A stretch of 64,000 nucleotides of DNA from Azophilus sp965221465 (GTDB taxonomy: Bacteria > Pseudomonadota > Gammaproteobacteria > Pseudomonadales > Azotimanducaceae): contig OZ244892.1 of NCBI GenBank assembly GCA_965221465.1, positions 1,736,001-1,800,000 on the forward strand, given 5' to 3'. Position 1 is the first letter of the stretch; each line of letters begins with the position of its first letter. Below the pieces are notes generated by a model that was given only the letters and a program-made list of their open reading frames with translations, searched no databases and was not told the DNA's origin. This document shows positions 45,167 through 54,502 of the stretch, in pieces. Both the position numbers and the translations under genes were made by a program.

Positions 45167-47299
45167 TCAACGAGGCCCGCTCCGCCGTACCGGCAGGAGG
45201 ATTCTGGAAGCGGTGTCGGCGCCGGTCCATAGGGATATGTCCGGCGGGGGATCGTAGGGGATGGTCAGGTTGGAATGCGCGTCTGCTCCCGTGATGACAA
45301 TTCGCAAGCTGTGGCCCTTCTGGAACCTTGCTGCTGTGGGGTACAGGGTGAACGTCAGCAACGACGGATTGATCTCGTCCAGGGGAGGCGTGCTCTCCAC
45401 GGCGGCGCGTGAACTGTCGAGCCACGGCAACCCCATCTTGTCGTACGGGGGTTGGCCGAGTTTTCGATGTGACGAACGAATGATGCCGTCGGTCAGGTAG
45501 AAGGGCTCGCCGCGTTCGTCGATCTCCTGCATGTAGACGTTGATTTCGATGTCTCCCGCCGAGGACGTTACGAAGAGTTCCACAACCGGGTGCCCGACTA
45601 CCACGTAATCCCGGTCGAATGGGGCGGTCTCGAACACCAGCGACCTCTGCGCGTGTTCCTTCAGCGCCGGATAGTTCATCGGACCCATGCCGATCGAATC
45701 GTGGTAGCGGGTGGATTCGCCCATGCTTGCCAGGTAATCGACCCGATATGCGGACTTGCCGCTTTTCTGTGGCTTGGTGGTGGAAAGGCCGTTGCCCGCT
45801 GCGTCGAAGTAGAACGAGACAGGCGCCGTGCTATCGGGCGGCCAGTCCGGCGCGGATTCCCAGGTCCATGCCTGGGGTTCGTCCATGATCGCGTAGTGCA
45901 CCGGGGCATCGTCCATGACGCCGTTTTCGATGCCTTTCAGCCAGTAGTCGAACCAGCGCAGTTCCTCGACATTCATCAGGGGGACTTGCGAGGCTTCCCG
46001 GGGGTTGTCCGGTTCGTTCGGACCATGGGTCCACGGCCCCATCGTCAGCTTCTTTTGGTTGCGGTTGTTGACGTGCCAAAGCGTCGTGTCCTGGGCGGCA
46101 AAATCGAACCATCCGCCCCAGTTGTACGTGGCGATTCGGGAACGGTTGATGGCCGGCATCAGATTGGACAAGGTGTTGGGGCCCATGGGCTGGGCGGCGG
46201 CCAGCATGGGGGATGCATCGCGGTAGAAGTGAAAACCCCGCAGCTTGTCCGCCAGCCCGGGGTGTCGGCCGAGCAGATCGCCCAGTGCCTGGGAGGAGTA
46301 AAGCAGTTCAATCATCTCCGTGATGCCGATGCCGCCCGCAGCCTCCCGCAGCACATCGAGCATCTCCGCCGATTCGGGCGATTGCATCGTGAAGTAGCGC
46401 AGGGGGTCGGCGCCGATGCCGTCCTGGCGTTCCCGGCGCGCGGCTTCCCGCATGCTGCCGTCGACATCGGCGTCAACGCGCGCCACCTGCTTCTCCTTCG
46501 GACGCAGCGGGTTGACGGTGGAACCCGCGACCCCGTCCAGCACATCGTCCTTCTGGGCTTCTCGGGCAAGCCAGGAAAGGCCGTACTTGCGCAGGATGCC
46601 GGTGCCCGCCCAGCTCGAATCGTATTCGTCGAAGGGCGCAACGCCGGGGAAGACGGCCACCAGATGCGGCGGTGCGGCACTGGCGGTCAGGTGTTGCGCC
46701 ATGCCCGGATAGGACGAGCCGCGCATGCCGACCTTGCCGTCGGACCAGGGCTGCCGGGCGATCCATTCGACGATGTCATGGCCATCCCTGGCCTCCAAGC
46801 CCGTCATGTCGCTCTCCCGCGTGCCGTAGGACGCGCCCGCGCCCCTGGAGGTAGCGCGCACGTAAACGTAACCGTGGCGAAGCAGGTTCGGCACGTTGGT
46901 CTGGGCATTGGCGACATCGATGGGGGCGGTTCTGGCGCCTTTCGGCAGCACGCCGAGCGCAGTGGATATCGAGCCGTCGGGGTTTTCGGTTGCGCGCCAA
47001 TAGCGGGCATAGCCGAAGATCACGGGCAGAGGTTTCTGCACCGGTTGCCCACTCTCCACGGGCCGGTAGATGTCGACCGCGAGCCTCGTCCCGTCCCGGG
47101 TGGCCACGTAGCTGGATTCTCTATGAAACTCGGTATGGGCCGGTTCGCTGTAGCCCGAATAGCAGCCGAACCGCGATACCGGCGCCTCGAACTGCTCGCC
47201 CGGCGCGATGGGGCAGAACTCGGCGGTTGCGGCGGCCGCGGCTACCGTGCCGAACAACCACGTCAGCCAGAATAGTGTGGGGAGAACATGATTTTTCAT
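45167..47299 (-). CDS. CocE/NonD family hydrolase (X-Pro dipeptidyl-peptidase-like), exported
   Basis: The 710-residue protein starts with a signal peptide (LPTLFWLTWLFGTVAAAAA). It has the alpha/beta-hydrolase of the S15/CocE family: DGTRLAVDIYRP, YARYWRAT, and the nucleophile elbow KVGMRGSSYPGMAQH. A C-terminal jelly-roll domain (VVVGHPVVELFVTSS) follows. It should cleave an ester, amide or dipeptide in the periplasm. The ATG at 47299 gives the signal peptide; the open frame to 47392 lacks a suitable start. It is followed upstream by a GntR regulator on the same strand. Confidence 0.88.
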   Translation of the reverse strand: MKNHVLPTLFWLTWLFGTVAAAAATAEFCPIAPGEQFEAPVSRFGCYSGYSEPAHTEFHRESSYVATRDGTRLAVDIYRPVESGQPVQKPLPVIFGYARYWRATENPDGSISTALGVLPKGARTAPIDVANAQTNVPNLLRHGYVYVRATSRGAGASYGTRESDMTGLEARDGHDIVEWIARQPWSDGKVGMRGSSYPGMAQHLTASAAPPHLVAVFPGVAPFDEYDSSWAGTGILRKYGLSWLAREAQKDDVLDGVAGSTVNPLRPKEKQVARVDADVDGSMREAARRERQDGIGADPLRYFTMQSPESAEMLDVLREAAGGIGITEMIELLYSSQALGDLLGRHPGLADKLRGFHFYRDASPMLAAAQPMGPNTLSNLMPAINRSRIATYNWGGWFDFAAQDTTLWHVNNRNQKKLTMGPWTHGPNEPDNPREASQVPLMNVEELRWFDYWLKGIENGVMDDAPVHYAIMDEPQAWTWESAPDWPPDSTAPVSFYFDAAGNGLSTTKPQKSGKSAYRVDYLASMGESTRYHDSIGMGPMNYPALKEHAQRSLVFETAPFDRDYVVVGHPVVELFVTSSAGDIEINVYMQEIDERGEPFYLTDGIIRSSHRKLGQPPYDKMGLPWLDSSRAAVESTPPLDEINPSLLTFTLYPTAARFQKGHSLRIVITGADAHSNLTIPYDPPPDISLWTGADTASRILLPVRRSGPR

Positions 47300-47426
47300 G
47301 GAACACTTATTCCAAGCGATTGATTTTATTGAATTCGTTAGCGTGGCAAGCATGGTCTTCGATCCGGCGCCGAGAGGCTTTGTTGCTTTCACGTCCGCGG
47401 CCCGGCACGCCGGAGTGGAATCTTAT

Positions 47427-48095
47427 TCAGTCATCAAGATGGTCGAGATACCACTCGGCCGACAGACGAATGTCTTTCTCACGGATGCGTTTCGCCAGTT
47501 CGGCATCGCGGTTCCGGAAGGCTGCTATCAGCTTGTCGTTGATGAATTCGGTGCCGAGTGCCTCACGAAAGCGGTCTGCGCTGGCGAAGAGGGACTGCAG
47601 GTAGGGGCCGCTTTGCAGCCACAGCGAATCGATGACCTGCAGCAGCATGGGAGAGGCCGCAATCTCGTAGACGGCGAAATGAAACGCCCGGTTCGCCAGG
47701 AGCTTGTCGTCGACATCTCCGTGCTCGATGGCCCTCATGAGTTTCCGGTTCAGCACTTCCAGTTCGAGCACGTCGTCTTCGCCGATGCGTTCGGCAGCCA
47801 GGAAAACCGCCTCCGGTTCGATGATGGAGCGTACCCGGATCAGATCCTCGATCTTCTCCCGGGTCAGCATCGCGATACGCATGGAGCGGCTGCCCTGCAT
47901 TTCGATGGCGCGCTCGGAAATGAGGCGGTGAATCGCCTCGCGCACCGGCATGACGCTGGTGCCCAATTCCGTTGCCAGGCGGCGAATGGTGACGACCTCG
48001 CCCGGCGCGAAGTGGCCGCGGACGATCGCACTGCGCAATTCCTGGTAGACACGCGCATGCAGCGTCTGGTTTTCCACCTTGGGGAGTACGTTCAT
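47427..48095 (-). CDS. GntR family transcriptional regulator with FCD domain
   Basis: The 222-residue regulator has an N-terminal winged helix: VYQELRSAIVRGHFAPGEVV, then RRLATELGTSVMPVREAIHRL. The all-helical FCD ligand domain contains RSIIEPEAVFLAAERIG and LANRAFHFAVYEIA. FCD regulators usually sense carboxylic acids. The ATG at 48095 is used instead of the upstream TTG. It is divergent from a TonB receptor, and two palindromes lie in the gap, so it may control the receptor, itself and the CocE hydrolase. Confidence 0.9.
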   Translation of the reverse strand: MNVLPKVENQTLHARVYQELRSAIVRGHFAPGEVVTIRRLATELGTSVMPVREAIHRLISERAIEMQGSRSMRIAMLTREKIEDLIRVRSIIEPEAVFLAAERIGEDDVLELEVLNRKLMRAIEHGDVDDKLLANRAFHFAVYEIAASPMLLQVIDSLWLQSGPYLQSLFASADRFREALGTEFINDKLIAAFRNRDAELAKRIREKDIRLSAEWYLDHLDD

Positions 48096-48111
48096 TACTG
48101 GCAACAGAAGA

Positions 48112-48125
48112 TTGTGTAATCACAA
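48112..48125. promoter_or_regulatory. Inverted repeat next to the GntR start (possible operator)
   Basis: TTGTG (48112-48116) and CACAA (48121-48125) are complementary around TAAT, 17 bp before the regulator's ATG. A site in this position could serve autoregulation. Confidence 0.45.
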
Positions 48126-48433
48126 ATAAGTTATTACAACGTAGCATAATTCGAACGAAACACCCACGCGCGGAACCCGGCCGGCCGGCAGCACCAGCAA
48201 TTCTGACCGATCTCCCTTTACCGATGAACCGGGTTTTTCACTACGCCGGTTCGCCGGCATTCACGGAAAGTTGTCCAAGTGATTGATTTTAAATCATTCA
48301 TCGACGTAGGAAACCGTTCCTTCGATCCGATGCCGAGAACCGGTGTGCGGTACGCGCATCCGGCGCGCCGGGTTGGGAGCTTACAAGAGTCGCAGGTACC
48401 TCGTCGGGGAGAGACTTGCCTTCGCCAGTCTCA

Positions 48434-48451
48434 GATATGTGATCACATATC
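48434..48451. promoter_or_regulatory. Perfect 18-bp palindrome upstream of the TonB receptor
   Basis: GATATGTGATCACATATC is perfectly self-complementary and lies 64 bp before the receptor's GTG start. It has the size of a GntR-family operator, although its core TGTGATCACA also recalls half-sites of CRP-type regulators. The remainder of 48096-48515 holds no gene but carries a shorter palindrome, TGATTTTAAATCA at 48284-48296. Confidence 0.6.
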
Positions 48452-48515
48452 TTGTTCTTTCAGGAAAACCGACTATCATCTGCGCAGAGACGGATACAGA
48501 TTCAGGGAGAGCATC

Positions 48516-50762
48516 GTGACCCGCAAATTCAGCGCTATTCGAGACAACACCGTTCACATCCTGACAAAACCGGCTGCCTGCCTCTGCGCATTGGCGCTGG
48601 CCGTTCTCGGCAGCGTCCCCGGCGCTGTTGCACAGAACGAAACGGAATCCGCGGTGCTCGAAGAGATCATCGTCACCGCCACGAAACGTCAGACCGCCAT
48701 CCAGGACGTCCCCATCAGCATGGCGGCATTCACGGCGGAAGACATCATCGAGATGGGGGCGGTGGAATTCGCCGACTACGCGACCGCCGTGCCCAACCTG
48801 TCGTTCGGCTATGCCGGGGAAGGACGGCAGACCTCCCGCCAGTTCCAGGTAAGGGGCATTTTCGGCGCCAGCACCTCGGCCATGTACATCAACGACACGC
48901 CGGTGCCGATTACCATGGACCCGCGCGTGCTGGATGTGGAACGCATCGAAGTCCTGCGCGGCCCCCAGGGCTCGTTGTTCGGCTCCCGCTCCATGGGGGG
49001 GCTGGTGCGCCTGGTGACGAAGCAACCCGACCCGGAACAAGCCGAAGGTTCGCTGCACACCCGGTTCGGCACCGTCAAGGGCGGCGGTGAGGATTACCTG
49101 GTGGACGGGTCCTTCAACCTTCCGCTCGCGGAAGGCAGGGCCGCATTGCGAGGCTCGGCCTACTACGTCGCCGACGCAGGTTTCATCGACCGCCTGGTCG
49201 ACCCGGACAATTCGATCGTGGCCGGCGGGGACCCCAGCGGCGACGAGTACACCACCGAGGAAATCAACGACGACAAGACAACCGGTTTCCAACTGTCGCT
49301 GGGAGTTCAGGCGACCGACAACATCTATATCAACCCCGGCATCATCTATCAGAAGTTCAAATCCGACGGCCCCGCCTTCGTCGACAACGAAATAGACAAC
49401 TTCGTGAAGGTGCGCCAGCACGACCTCGACGAGCAGGGCGAAGACGAGTACTACCTGTTGAGCCTCGACCTCGAGATCGGGCTCGATTCAGGCACCATCC
49501 TGTCGTCCACCACCTTCTTCAACCGGGAGACGGAAGACCTGGAAGACGGCACCCTGGCGATCGCGTTCCTGGGCCTTTCCACCGTGCCGGTGCGTACCAT
49601 CGAAGCGAGCGACTCCGACCGCATCACTCAGGAAATCCGCTTCGTTTCCGATTTTGACGGGCCGTTTCAACTGGTGGCGGGTGCGTTCTACCAGAACGTC
49701 GACACCGAGGGCGGTTTTCCGCCGGAGTCGTTCGTCGAACCCGGCACCGCCATGGACCTGTTTTTCGGTTTCGGCGGCCGCTCCTTCTTCTCGCTGGAGG
49801 CTTTGAGCGAAAGCGAAGAGATCGGCATTTTCGGAGAAGCCAGCTACGACATCAACGAACAGTGGAAGTTCATTGTCGGCGGCCGCTGGTTCGACGTCGA
49901 CATCGAGTCGTCGCGCCGGGACGGCGGTGCCCTCTTCGACCTCTACGGCACCGGCGAAATCGCCGGGGCGAGCTTGAGCCAGTCCGAAAACGGGTTCAAC
50001 CCGCGCGCCGGCTTGCAGTGGTTTCCCAGCGAAGACGTGAATCTGTACTTCAACGCGGCCAAGGGCTACAGGCCCGGTGGAATCAACTCCGCCGCCACCG
50101 CCTGCGAAATACTCGGCCAGTCAAACGTACCGACTTCGTACCAGTCCGACGATCTCTGGAGTTACGAACTCGGGGCAAAAACCAACTTTGCGGACAATCG
50201 CGTCATGCTGAATGTCGCCGCTTTTTACATGGACTGGAACGACTTCCGGTCGCCGACCATCAACTGCGGTCTGGGTTTCGGCGCCTCGGAGAATACCGGT
50301 GAAGCCAGGAGCAAGGGGTTTGAACTGGATGTCGTCGTCATGCCTGCGGACGGGCTCTCCATCTCCGCCGGGTTCGGCTACACCGACGCCGAGATCACCG
50401 ACGCCGGCGCGGCCACCAGCATCGCCGAGGGCGACCCATTACCGAACGTGCCCGATTGGACCGGGGTCGTGGCCGTGAACCACGATTTCGCGCTGAACAA
50501 CGGTCTGGACCTGTTCTGGCGGGCCGACTTCCGCTTCATCGACAGCAGCATCAGCCGCAGCGGCCTGCATCGGCCCTCCTACGAGTTGCTGAACCTGCGC
50601 GGCGGGGTGCGCCGGAACAAGCTGGAAGCCGCCCTGTACCTCGAGAACGTCACCAACGAACAGGCCAACCTGGCGGATCCGACCGAGTTGTCCGACGGGC
50701 TCGACCTGCTCGCCGTCAACCGCCCGTTCACCGCCGGCATCGATTTGAGGGTCCGCTTCTAG
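48516..50762 (+). CDS. TonB-dependent outer-membrane receptor
   Basis: The 748-residue receptor starts at a GTG preceded by AGGGAGA. The signal peptide is LCALALAVLGSVPGAVAQ. VLEEIIVTATKRQTAIQDVP is the TonB-box/plug start, and the plug has VERIEVLRGPQGSLFGSRSMGG. The barrel ends in AGIDLRVRF with the C-terminal Phe needed for assembly. It is divergent from a GntR regulator with a perfect palindrome between them. The ligand is unknown. Both flanks carry related repeat sequence. Confidence 0.9.
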   Translation: MTRKFSAIRDNTVHILTKPAACLCALALAVLGSVPGAVAQNETESAVLEEIIVTATKRQTAIQDVPISMAAFTAEDIIEMGAVEFADYATAVPNLSFGYAGEGRQTSRQFQVRGIFGASTSAMYINDTPVPITMDPRVLDVERIEVLRGPQGSLFGSRSMGGLVRLVTKQPDPEQAEGSLHTRFGTVKGGGEDYLVDGSFNLPLAEGRAALRGSAYYVADAGFIDRLVDPDNSIVAGGDPSGDEYTTEEINDDKTTGFQLSLGVQATDNIYINPGIIYQKFKSDGPAFVDNEIDNFVKVRQHDLDEQGEDEYYLLSLDLEIGLDSGTILSSTTFFNRETEDLEDGTLAIAFLGLSTVPVRTIEASDSDRITQEIRFVSDFDGPFQLVAGAFYQNVDTEGGFPPESFVEPGTAMDLFFGFGGRSFFSLEALSESEEIGIFGEASYDINEQWKFIVGGRWFDVDIESSRRDGGALFDLYGTGEIAGASLSQSENGFNPRAGLQWFPSEDVNLYFNAAKGYRPGGINSAATACEILGQSNVPTSYQSDDLWSYELGAKTNFADNRVMLNVAAFYMDWNDFRSPTINCGLGFGASENTGEARSKGFELDVVVMPADGLSISAGFGYTDAEITDAGAATSIAEGDPLPNVPDWTGVVAVNHDFALNNGLDLFWRADFRFIDSSISRSGLHRPSYELLNLRGGVRRNKLEAALYLENVTNEQANLADPTELSDGLDLLAVNRPFTAGIDLRVRF

Positions 50763-50785
50763 CCTGTATCCGGCGCCGAGAGCCC

Positions 50786-50934
50786 GAGAGCAGGTATACG
50801 GTACGTGCATCCGGCTCGCCGAACGGCACGACAGGCGGACATGCTTGCCGCTACGATGGGCGCAAGCACAAGCCTAAAAAGTGCCGTTCGGCGAGCCGTG
50901 GCGAGCCGCATACGCGCACCGCACACCTGCTCTC
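50786..50934. repeat. Long imperfect hairpin element downstream of the TonB receptor
   Basis: The arm 50786-50829 begins GAGAGCAGGT and ends CGCCGAACGGCAC. It pairs with 50881-50934, which begins GTGCCGTTCGGCG and ends ACCTGCTCTC; the second arm has about ten extra bases. The middle contains GCTTGC/GCAAGC. A half-copy lies at about 48330-48375 upstream of the receptor. The 335-bp gap 50763-51097 holds no gene; 50952-51042 is a further repeat shared in inverted orientation with 52383-52472. Confidence 0.7.
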
Positions 50935-50951
50935 TCCCTGTGTATGGCAGA

Positions 50952-51042
50952 TGTTCCTTGCGCGTCCTCGTCCCGGCGCGCCGGGTCTGGAACTCGCATA
51001 CAGAACACGCGGCCGCGCTTACGCGAGTGCGTCGACATCCGC
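50952..51042. repeat. Inverted partner repeat downstream of the acyl-CoA dehydrogenase gene
   Basis: The reverse complement of this 91-bp stretch matches 52383-52472 at roughly three of four positions by eye, including CTCGCG(T/C)AAGCGCGGCCGC. The segment 51023-51051 also matches the right half of the palindromic element at 52493-52738, so the two repeat families are joined here. Confidence 0.65.
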
Positions 51043-51097
51043 AGCAGGAAGAAGAAGGTGCGCCAAGCGAGCTCGCCCAACCGCAGGTACGCGAGGC

Positions 51098-52279
51098 TCA
51101 GTCCGGCAGGCCGAGCACGCGCTTGGCGATGATATTACGCTGAATCTCGTTGCTGCCGCTGTAGATGGTCACGGCGCGATTGCCGAGCCAGAGCGCCGTC
51201 ATCTCGCGTTCCTCCGCAGTGGCCGTCTGCAGGTCGGTGCCGAAGCCCCGGGTGCCGCGCATCCGCGTGGTCAGGTCGTAGAACTCCTGCTGCAATTCAC
51301 TGCCGTAGAGCTTGAATATCGAGGACACCGGCCCCGGGGTTCCACCTTCCGATTCCTGCACCGCGCGCCGCTGCGCCAGCCGGAAGGCATGCCGGTTCAT
51401 CTCGTGAGCCGTCACGGTCGATCGCCAGACCGGGTCGGCGATTCTGCCGTCGTCGATGCCCAGCGATGATTTCGCCTCCTCCACCAGACGATCTTCCACG
51501 GTTTCCCCGCTACCGCCGGAAACGAGCTGACTCAGCCCCGAGCGCTCGTGCTGCAGCAGGCGCTTGCCGACGGTCCAGCCCTGGTTCAACTCGCCGATCA
51601 GGTCGTCTTTCGCGGCTATGGCATCGTCGAAAAACGTCGCATTGAATGGCGCTTCGCCGTTGATCATGCGAATCGGCTTTACCGTGATGCCGGGCTGGTC
51701 CATCGGCAGCAGCAGGAAGCTGATGCCCTGGTGTTTGGGGGCATCCGGGTCGGTCCGCACCAGAATGAACATCCAGTCGGCCAGGTGTGCCCCGCTCGTC
51801 CAGATCTTCTGACCGTTGATGACGAAGTGGTCGCCCCGGTCTTCCGCGCGGGTACCCAGGCTCGCCAGGTCGCTGCCGGCCCCGGGCTCGCTGTAGCCCT
51901 GGCACCAGGCCACCTCGGCCCCGGTAATGCGGGGGATGTGGGTTCTTTTCTGTTTTTCGGTGCCGAACTCCAGAATGGTGGGGCCGATCATCATGACTCC
52001 GAAACCGGTCAGCGGCGGTCGCGCCCGGATGCGGTTCATCTCGTCGGCAAGAATGGTGTATTCGAGCGTGTTCAGGCCGCCGCCGCCGTACTCTTTCGGC
52101 CAGTCGGGTGCGGTCCAGCCTTTCTCGATCATTCGGTCCAGCCAGGCTCGGGTGTCCCGGTCGGTGATCTCCACCTTGGTGCTGCCGGTCGGGACAACCC
52201 CCGGGCCCCGGGCGCCAGGAGGGCAGTTGGATTCGAGCCAGGCTCGCGTTTCCATTCGGAATTCAGCGAGTTCCGTCAA
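51098..52279 (-). CDS. Acyl-CoA dehydrogenase
   Basis: The 393-residue flavoenzyme should oxidise an acyl-CoA to the enoyl-CoA. Signatures are WCQGYSEPGAGSDLASL (FAD/substrate region), NGQKIWTSGAH and the C-terminal IYSGSNEIQRNIIAKRVLGLP. The start is a TTG at 52279 with GGGGAGCG upstream; no ATG fits better. It is flanked on both sides by related repeats in inverted orientation and stands alone as a transcription unit. Confidence 0.9.
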   Translation of the reverse strand: MTELAEFRMETRAWLESNCPPGARGPGVVPTGSTKVEITDRDTRAWLDRMIEKGWTAPDWPKEYGGGGLNTLEYTILADEMNRIRARPPLTGFGVMMIGPTILEFGTEKQKRTHIPRITGAEVAWCQGYSEPGAGSDLASLGTRAEDRGDHFVINGQKIWTSGAHLADWMFILVRTDPDAPKHQGISFLLLPMDQPGITVKPIRMINGEAPFNATFFDDAIAAKDDLIGELNQGWTVGKRLLQHERSGLSQLVSGGSGETVEDRLVEEAKSSLGIDDGRIADPVWRSTVTAHEMNRHAFRLAQRRAVQESEGGTPGPVSSIFKLYGSELQQEFYDLTTRMRGTRGFGTDLQTATAEEREMTALWLGNRAVTIYSGSNEIQRNIIAKRVLGLPD

Positions 52280-52382
52280 TGTGTCGCTCCCCTGTATCGC
52301 GCTTGATGTGCGGTGCGGCGGCAGAGTTTTAGCACGATTGACCGTAAAATGCCTAACCGGCCCATCTCACCAGTTTCCTGAT

Positions 52383-52472
52383 GCGGACGCCGGTCCACTC
52401 GCGCAAGCGCGGCCGCATTTTCCGTGTGCAAGTTTCCACCCGGGCGGGCCGGGGCGCGAACCTGAAGAAACA
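52383..52472. repeat. Inverted partner repeat upstream of the acyl-CoA dehydrogenase gene
   Basis: This 90-bp stretch is the inverted counterpart of 50952-51042, so the dehydrogenase gene sits between facing copies. It lies in the 457-bp gap 52280-52736, which otherwise holds only the palindromic element beginning at 52493. Confidence 0.65.
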
Positions 52473-52492
52473 GACGGTCGTTCCTGGGCTCT

Positions 52493-52738
52493 AGCCCGCA
52501 TCCGTAACCAACTTTCGTCGCGAGGGCGTCGACGTTTCGTCGCTGAAGGAAAAGGCGCCGTCCTGCGCGGCCGCGCGGACTGGAAGCCGGTGCAGGCATA
52601 CTCGACAGTATGTCAAACCGGGTGGAGGGAGCCTTCAGCCGGGGAGCGCGAGGGGATACCCCTCGCAAAAGGAAAATACGGCCGCGCAGGGCGAGTGCAT
52701 CGGCGTCCGCAGCAGGAAGTTGGTGACGGATGCGGGCT
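52493..52738. repeat. Dispersed palindromic element, copy C, with internal insertion
   Basis: The ends AGCCCGCATCCGTAACCAACTT and AAGTTGGTGACGGATGCGGGCT are inverted repeats with one mismatch in 22 bases. The flanking CTAG on both sides extends the symmetry. Compared with copies A and B, about 130 bp are inserted in the middle, carrying hairpins CATACT/AGTATG and GAGGGG/CCCCTC. The right end overlaps the TAG stop codon of dctM. No open frame of interest is present. Confidence 0.85.
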
Positions 52739-54017
52739 AGTCGAACATGCCGGGCAACGTCAGCGACAGCCCTGGAAAGGCGGTGACCAGCAGCAGTGCA
52801 AAGATCATGGCAATGTAGAACGGCCAGATGGAACGCACACTGCGCTCCACCGGAATGCCGCCCACGGCGCAGCCGACAAACAGCACCGAACCCACCGGCG
52901 GCGTCACCAGCCCGATGCCGAGGTTCAAGATCATCACCACCCCGAATTGCACCGGGTCCATGCCGAGTTGCGTGGCCACGGGCAGGAAGATGGGGGTGGT
53001 GATGACGATCAGCGGCGCCATGTCCATGAAGGTGCCGAGAATCAGCAGTATCAGGTTGACGATCAACAGCAGCAGCAGCGGATGCTCGGTGATGCCCAGC
53101 AGCGCTTCGGACATCCTGAGCGGCACCTCGGCCACCGCCATCAACCAGCCGAAGGCGGAAGCCGCCGCAATGATCAGCATCACGATGGCGGTGGTCCTGG
53201 CGGCATTGCGCGTGGCGGCGAGGAACGTCGACCAGCCGAGGCTTCGGTAAACGAACGTGGCAACCAGGATGGTGTAGATAACGGCGACGGCCGAGGATTC
53301 GGTGGCCGTGAACACGCCGGAAAGGATACCCCCGACGATGATGGCCGCCGACAGCAGGCCGGGTACCGCCCGCACGAACGCAGCCAGAAGCGCGCGCCAG
53401 CCCCGGAAGTTGCCGCTGGGATAGCCGCGCCTCCACGCAACGAAACCGGTTGCCGCCATGAGCGCAAAACCGACCAGGAGGCCCGGCACGATGCCGGCAA
53501 GAAACAGCGACACGATGGAGACGCTGCCGCCGGCGGCGATGGAGTAGATGATCATGTTGTGGGAGGGAGGAATCAAGAGCCCGGTGGTGGCTCCGGTGAC
53601 GGTGACGTTGACGGCGAAATCGTCGTCGTAGCCGGACTCTCGCATGATTGGTATCAGGGCCGAGCCCATGGCGGACGTGGCAGCTACCGCCGAGCCCGAT
53701 ACCGCGCCGAACATCATGCAGGACAGCACGCTCACCTGCCCCAGCCCGCCCTTGACCCGGCCCAGCATGGATTCCGCCAACCGCACCAGTCTTTCCGCAA
53801 TGCCGGACTGGTTCATCAGTTCGCCGGCATAGACGAAAAAGGGGATGGCCAGCAGGGCAAAGACATCCACGCCGGCCGCCATTCGCTGAAAGGCGACGAT
53901 GAGTGGAATATCCAGGTAGAAAAGCGTGGCGAGCGCGGAAAGGCCCAGGCAAAAGGCTACCGGCACGCCGAGCGCCAGCAGGATTGCGAAACTCCCGAAA
54001 AGCACCACTAGCTCCAT
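52737..54017 (-). CDS. TRAP transporter large permease (DctM)
   Basis: This 426-residue inner-membrane subunit carries out Na+-driven import of an organic acid. It begins MELVVLFGSFAILLALGVPV and has SGSAVAATSAMGSALIP, VTGATTGLLIPPSHNMIIY and LGIGLVTPPVGSVLFVG, which are typical DctM stretches. The ATG at 54017 has GGGAGGTC upstream and lies inside the end of the DctQ gene (10-bp overlap). The TAG stop is the first triplet of a dispersed palindromic element. Confidence 0.92.
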   Translation of the reverse strand: MELVVLFGSFAILLALGVPVAFCLGLSALATLFYLDIPLIVAFQRMAAGVDVFALLAIPFFVYAGELMNQSGIAERLVRLAESMLGRVKGGLGQVSVLSCMMFGAVSGSAVAATSAMGSALIPIMRESGYDDDFAVNVTVTGATTGLLIPPSHNMIIYSIAAGGSVSIVSLFLAGIVPGLLVGFALMAATGFVAWRRGYPSGNFRGWRALLAAFVRAVPGLLSAAIIVGGILSGVFTATESSAVAVIYTILVATFVYRSLGWSTFLAATRNAARTTAIVMLIIAAASAFGWLMAVAEVPLRMSEALLGITEHPLLLLLIVNLILLILGTFMDMAPLIVITTPIFLPVATQLGMDPVQFGVVMILNLGIGLVTPPVGSVLFVGCAVGGIPVERSVRSIWPFYIAMIFALLLVTAFPGLSLTLPGMFD

Positions 54018-54502
54018 GGGTCGACCTCCCGGTTGCGCACGAGGCGCACACAGTGACCCAGAGCGAACAGCGCAATGAGCGCGCCGCAGATCACGAACGG
54101 CCAATAAGCCACGGCTCGCGGCAGGTCGAGCGTCGGGATGACGTGCGAGGCCGTGTACTCGACCAGCGCCGTGCCGTTAAAGGCCATGGCGACGCCGAAC
54201 CCCATGATCAGGATCTGGCCGAACAGGAAGAAATAGCGTCGGAGCGCAAGCGGAAACCTGGCAACCAGCCATCGAAAGCCCAAATGGAACTTCTCGTATA
54301 CGCCAACCGCCGCCGCGAGCAGGACGAAATAGGTCATGACGATCAGCGCAGCCGCTTCGGACCATTCCGGGCTGTCGTTCAGCACATAGCGCGCGAACAC
54401 CTGCCAGGCAATTACCAGCGTCATGACGACCAGCCCGGCTGCGGCAATTGTCAGCGCGAGATCGGCCAGCCATCGGCCGGCGCGGTCGACGTTGGCCCGC
54501 AT
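54008..54502 (-). CDS. TRAP transporter small permease (DctQ)
   Basis: The small membrane subunit joins the large permease. From the ATG at 54502 it has 164 residues with four membrane segments, and the conserved IAWQVFARYVLNDSPEWSEAAAL near the N-terminus. A longer start at 54559 would add 19 residues unlike the family, so the shorter one is preferred. It overlaps dctM by ten bases. The 160-bp gap upstream to the DctP stop is free of genes. Confidence 0.88.
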   Translation of the reverse strand: MRANVDRAGRWLADLALTIAAAGLVVMTLVIAWQVFARYVLNDSPEWSEAAALIVMTYFVLLAAAVGVYEKFHLGFRWLVARFPLALRRYFFLFGQILIMGFGVAMAFNGTALVEYTASHVIPTLDLPRAVAYWPFVICGALIALFALGHCVRLVRNREVDPWS

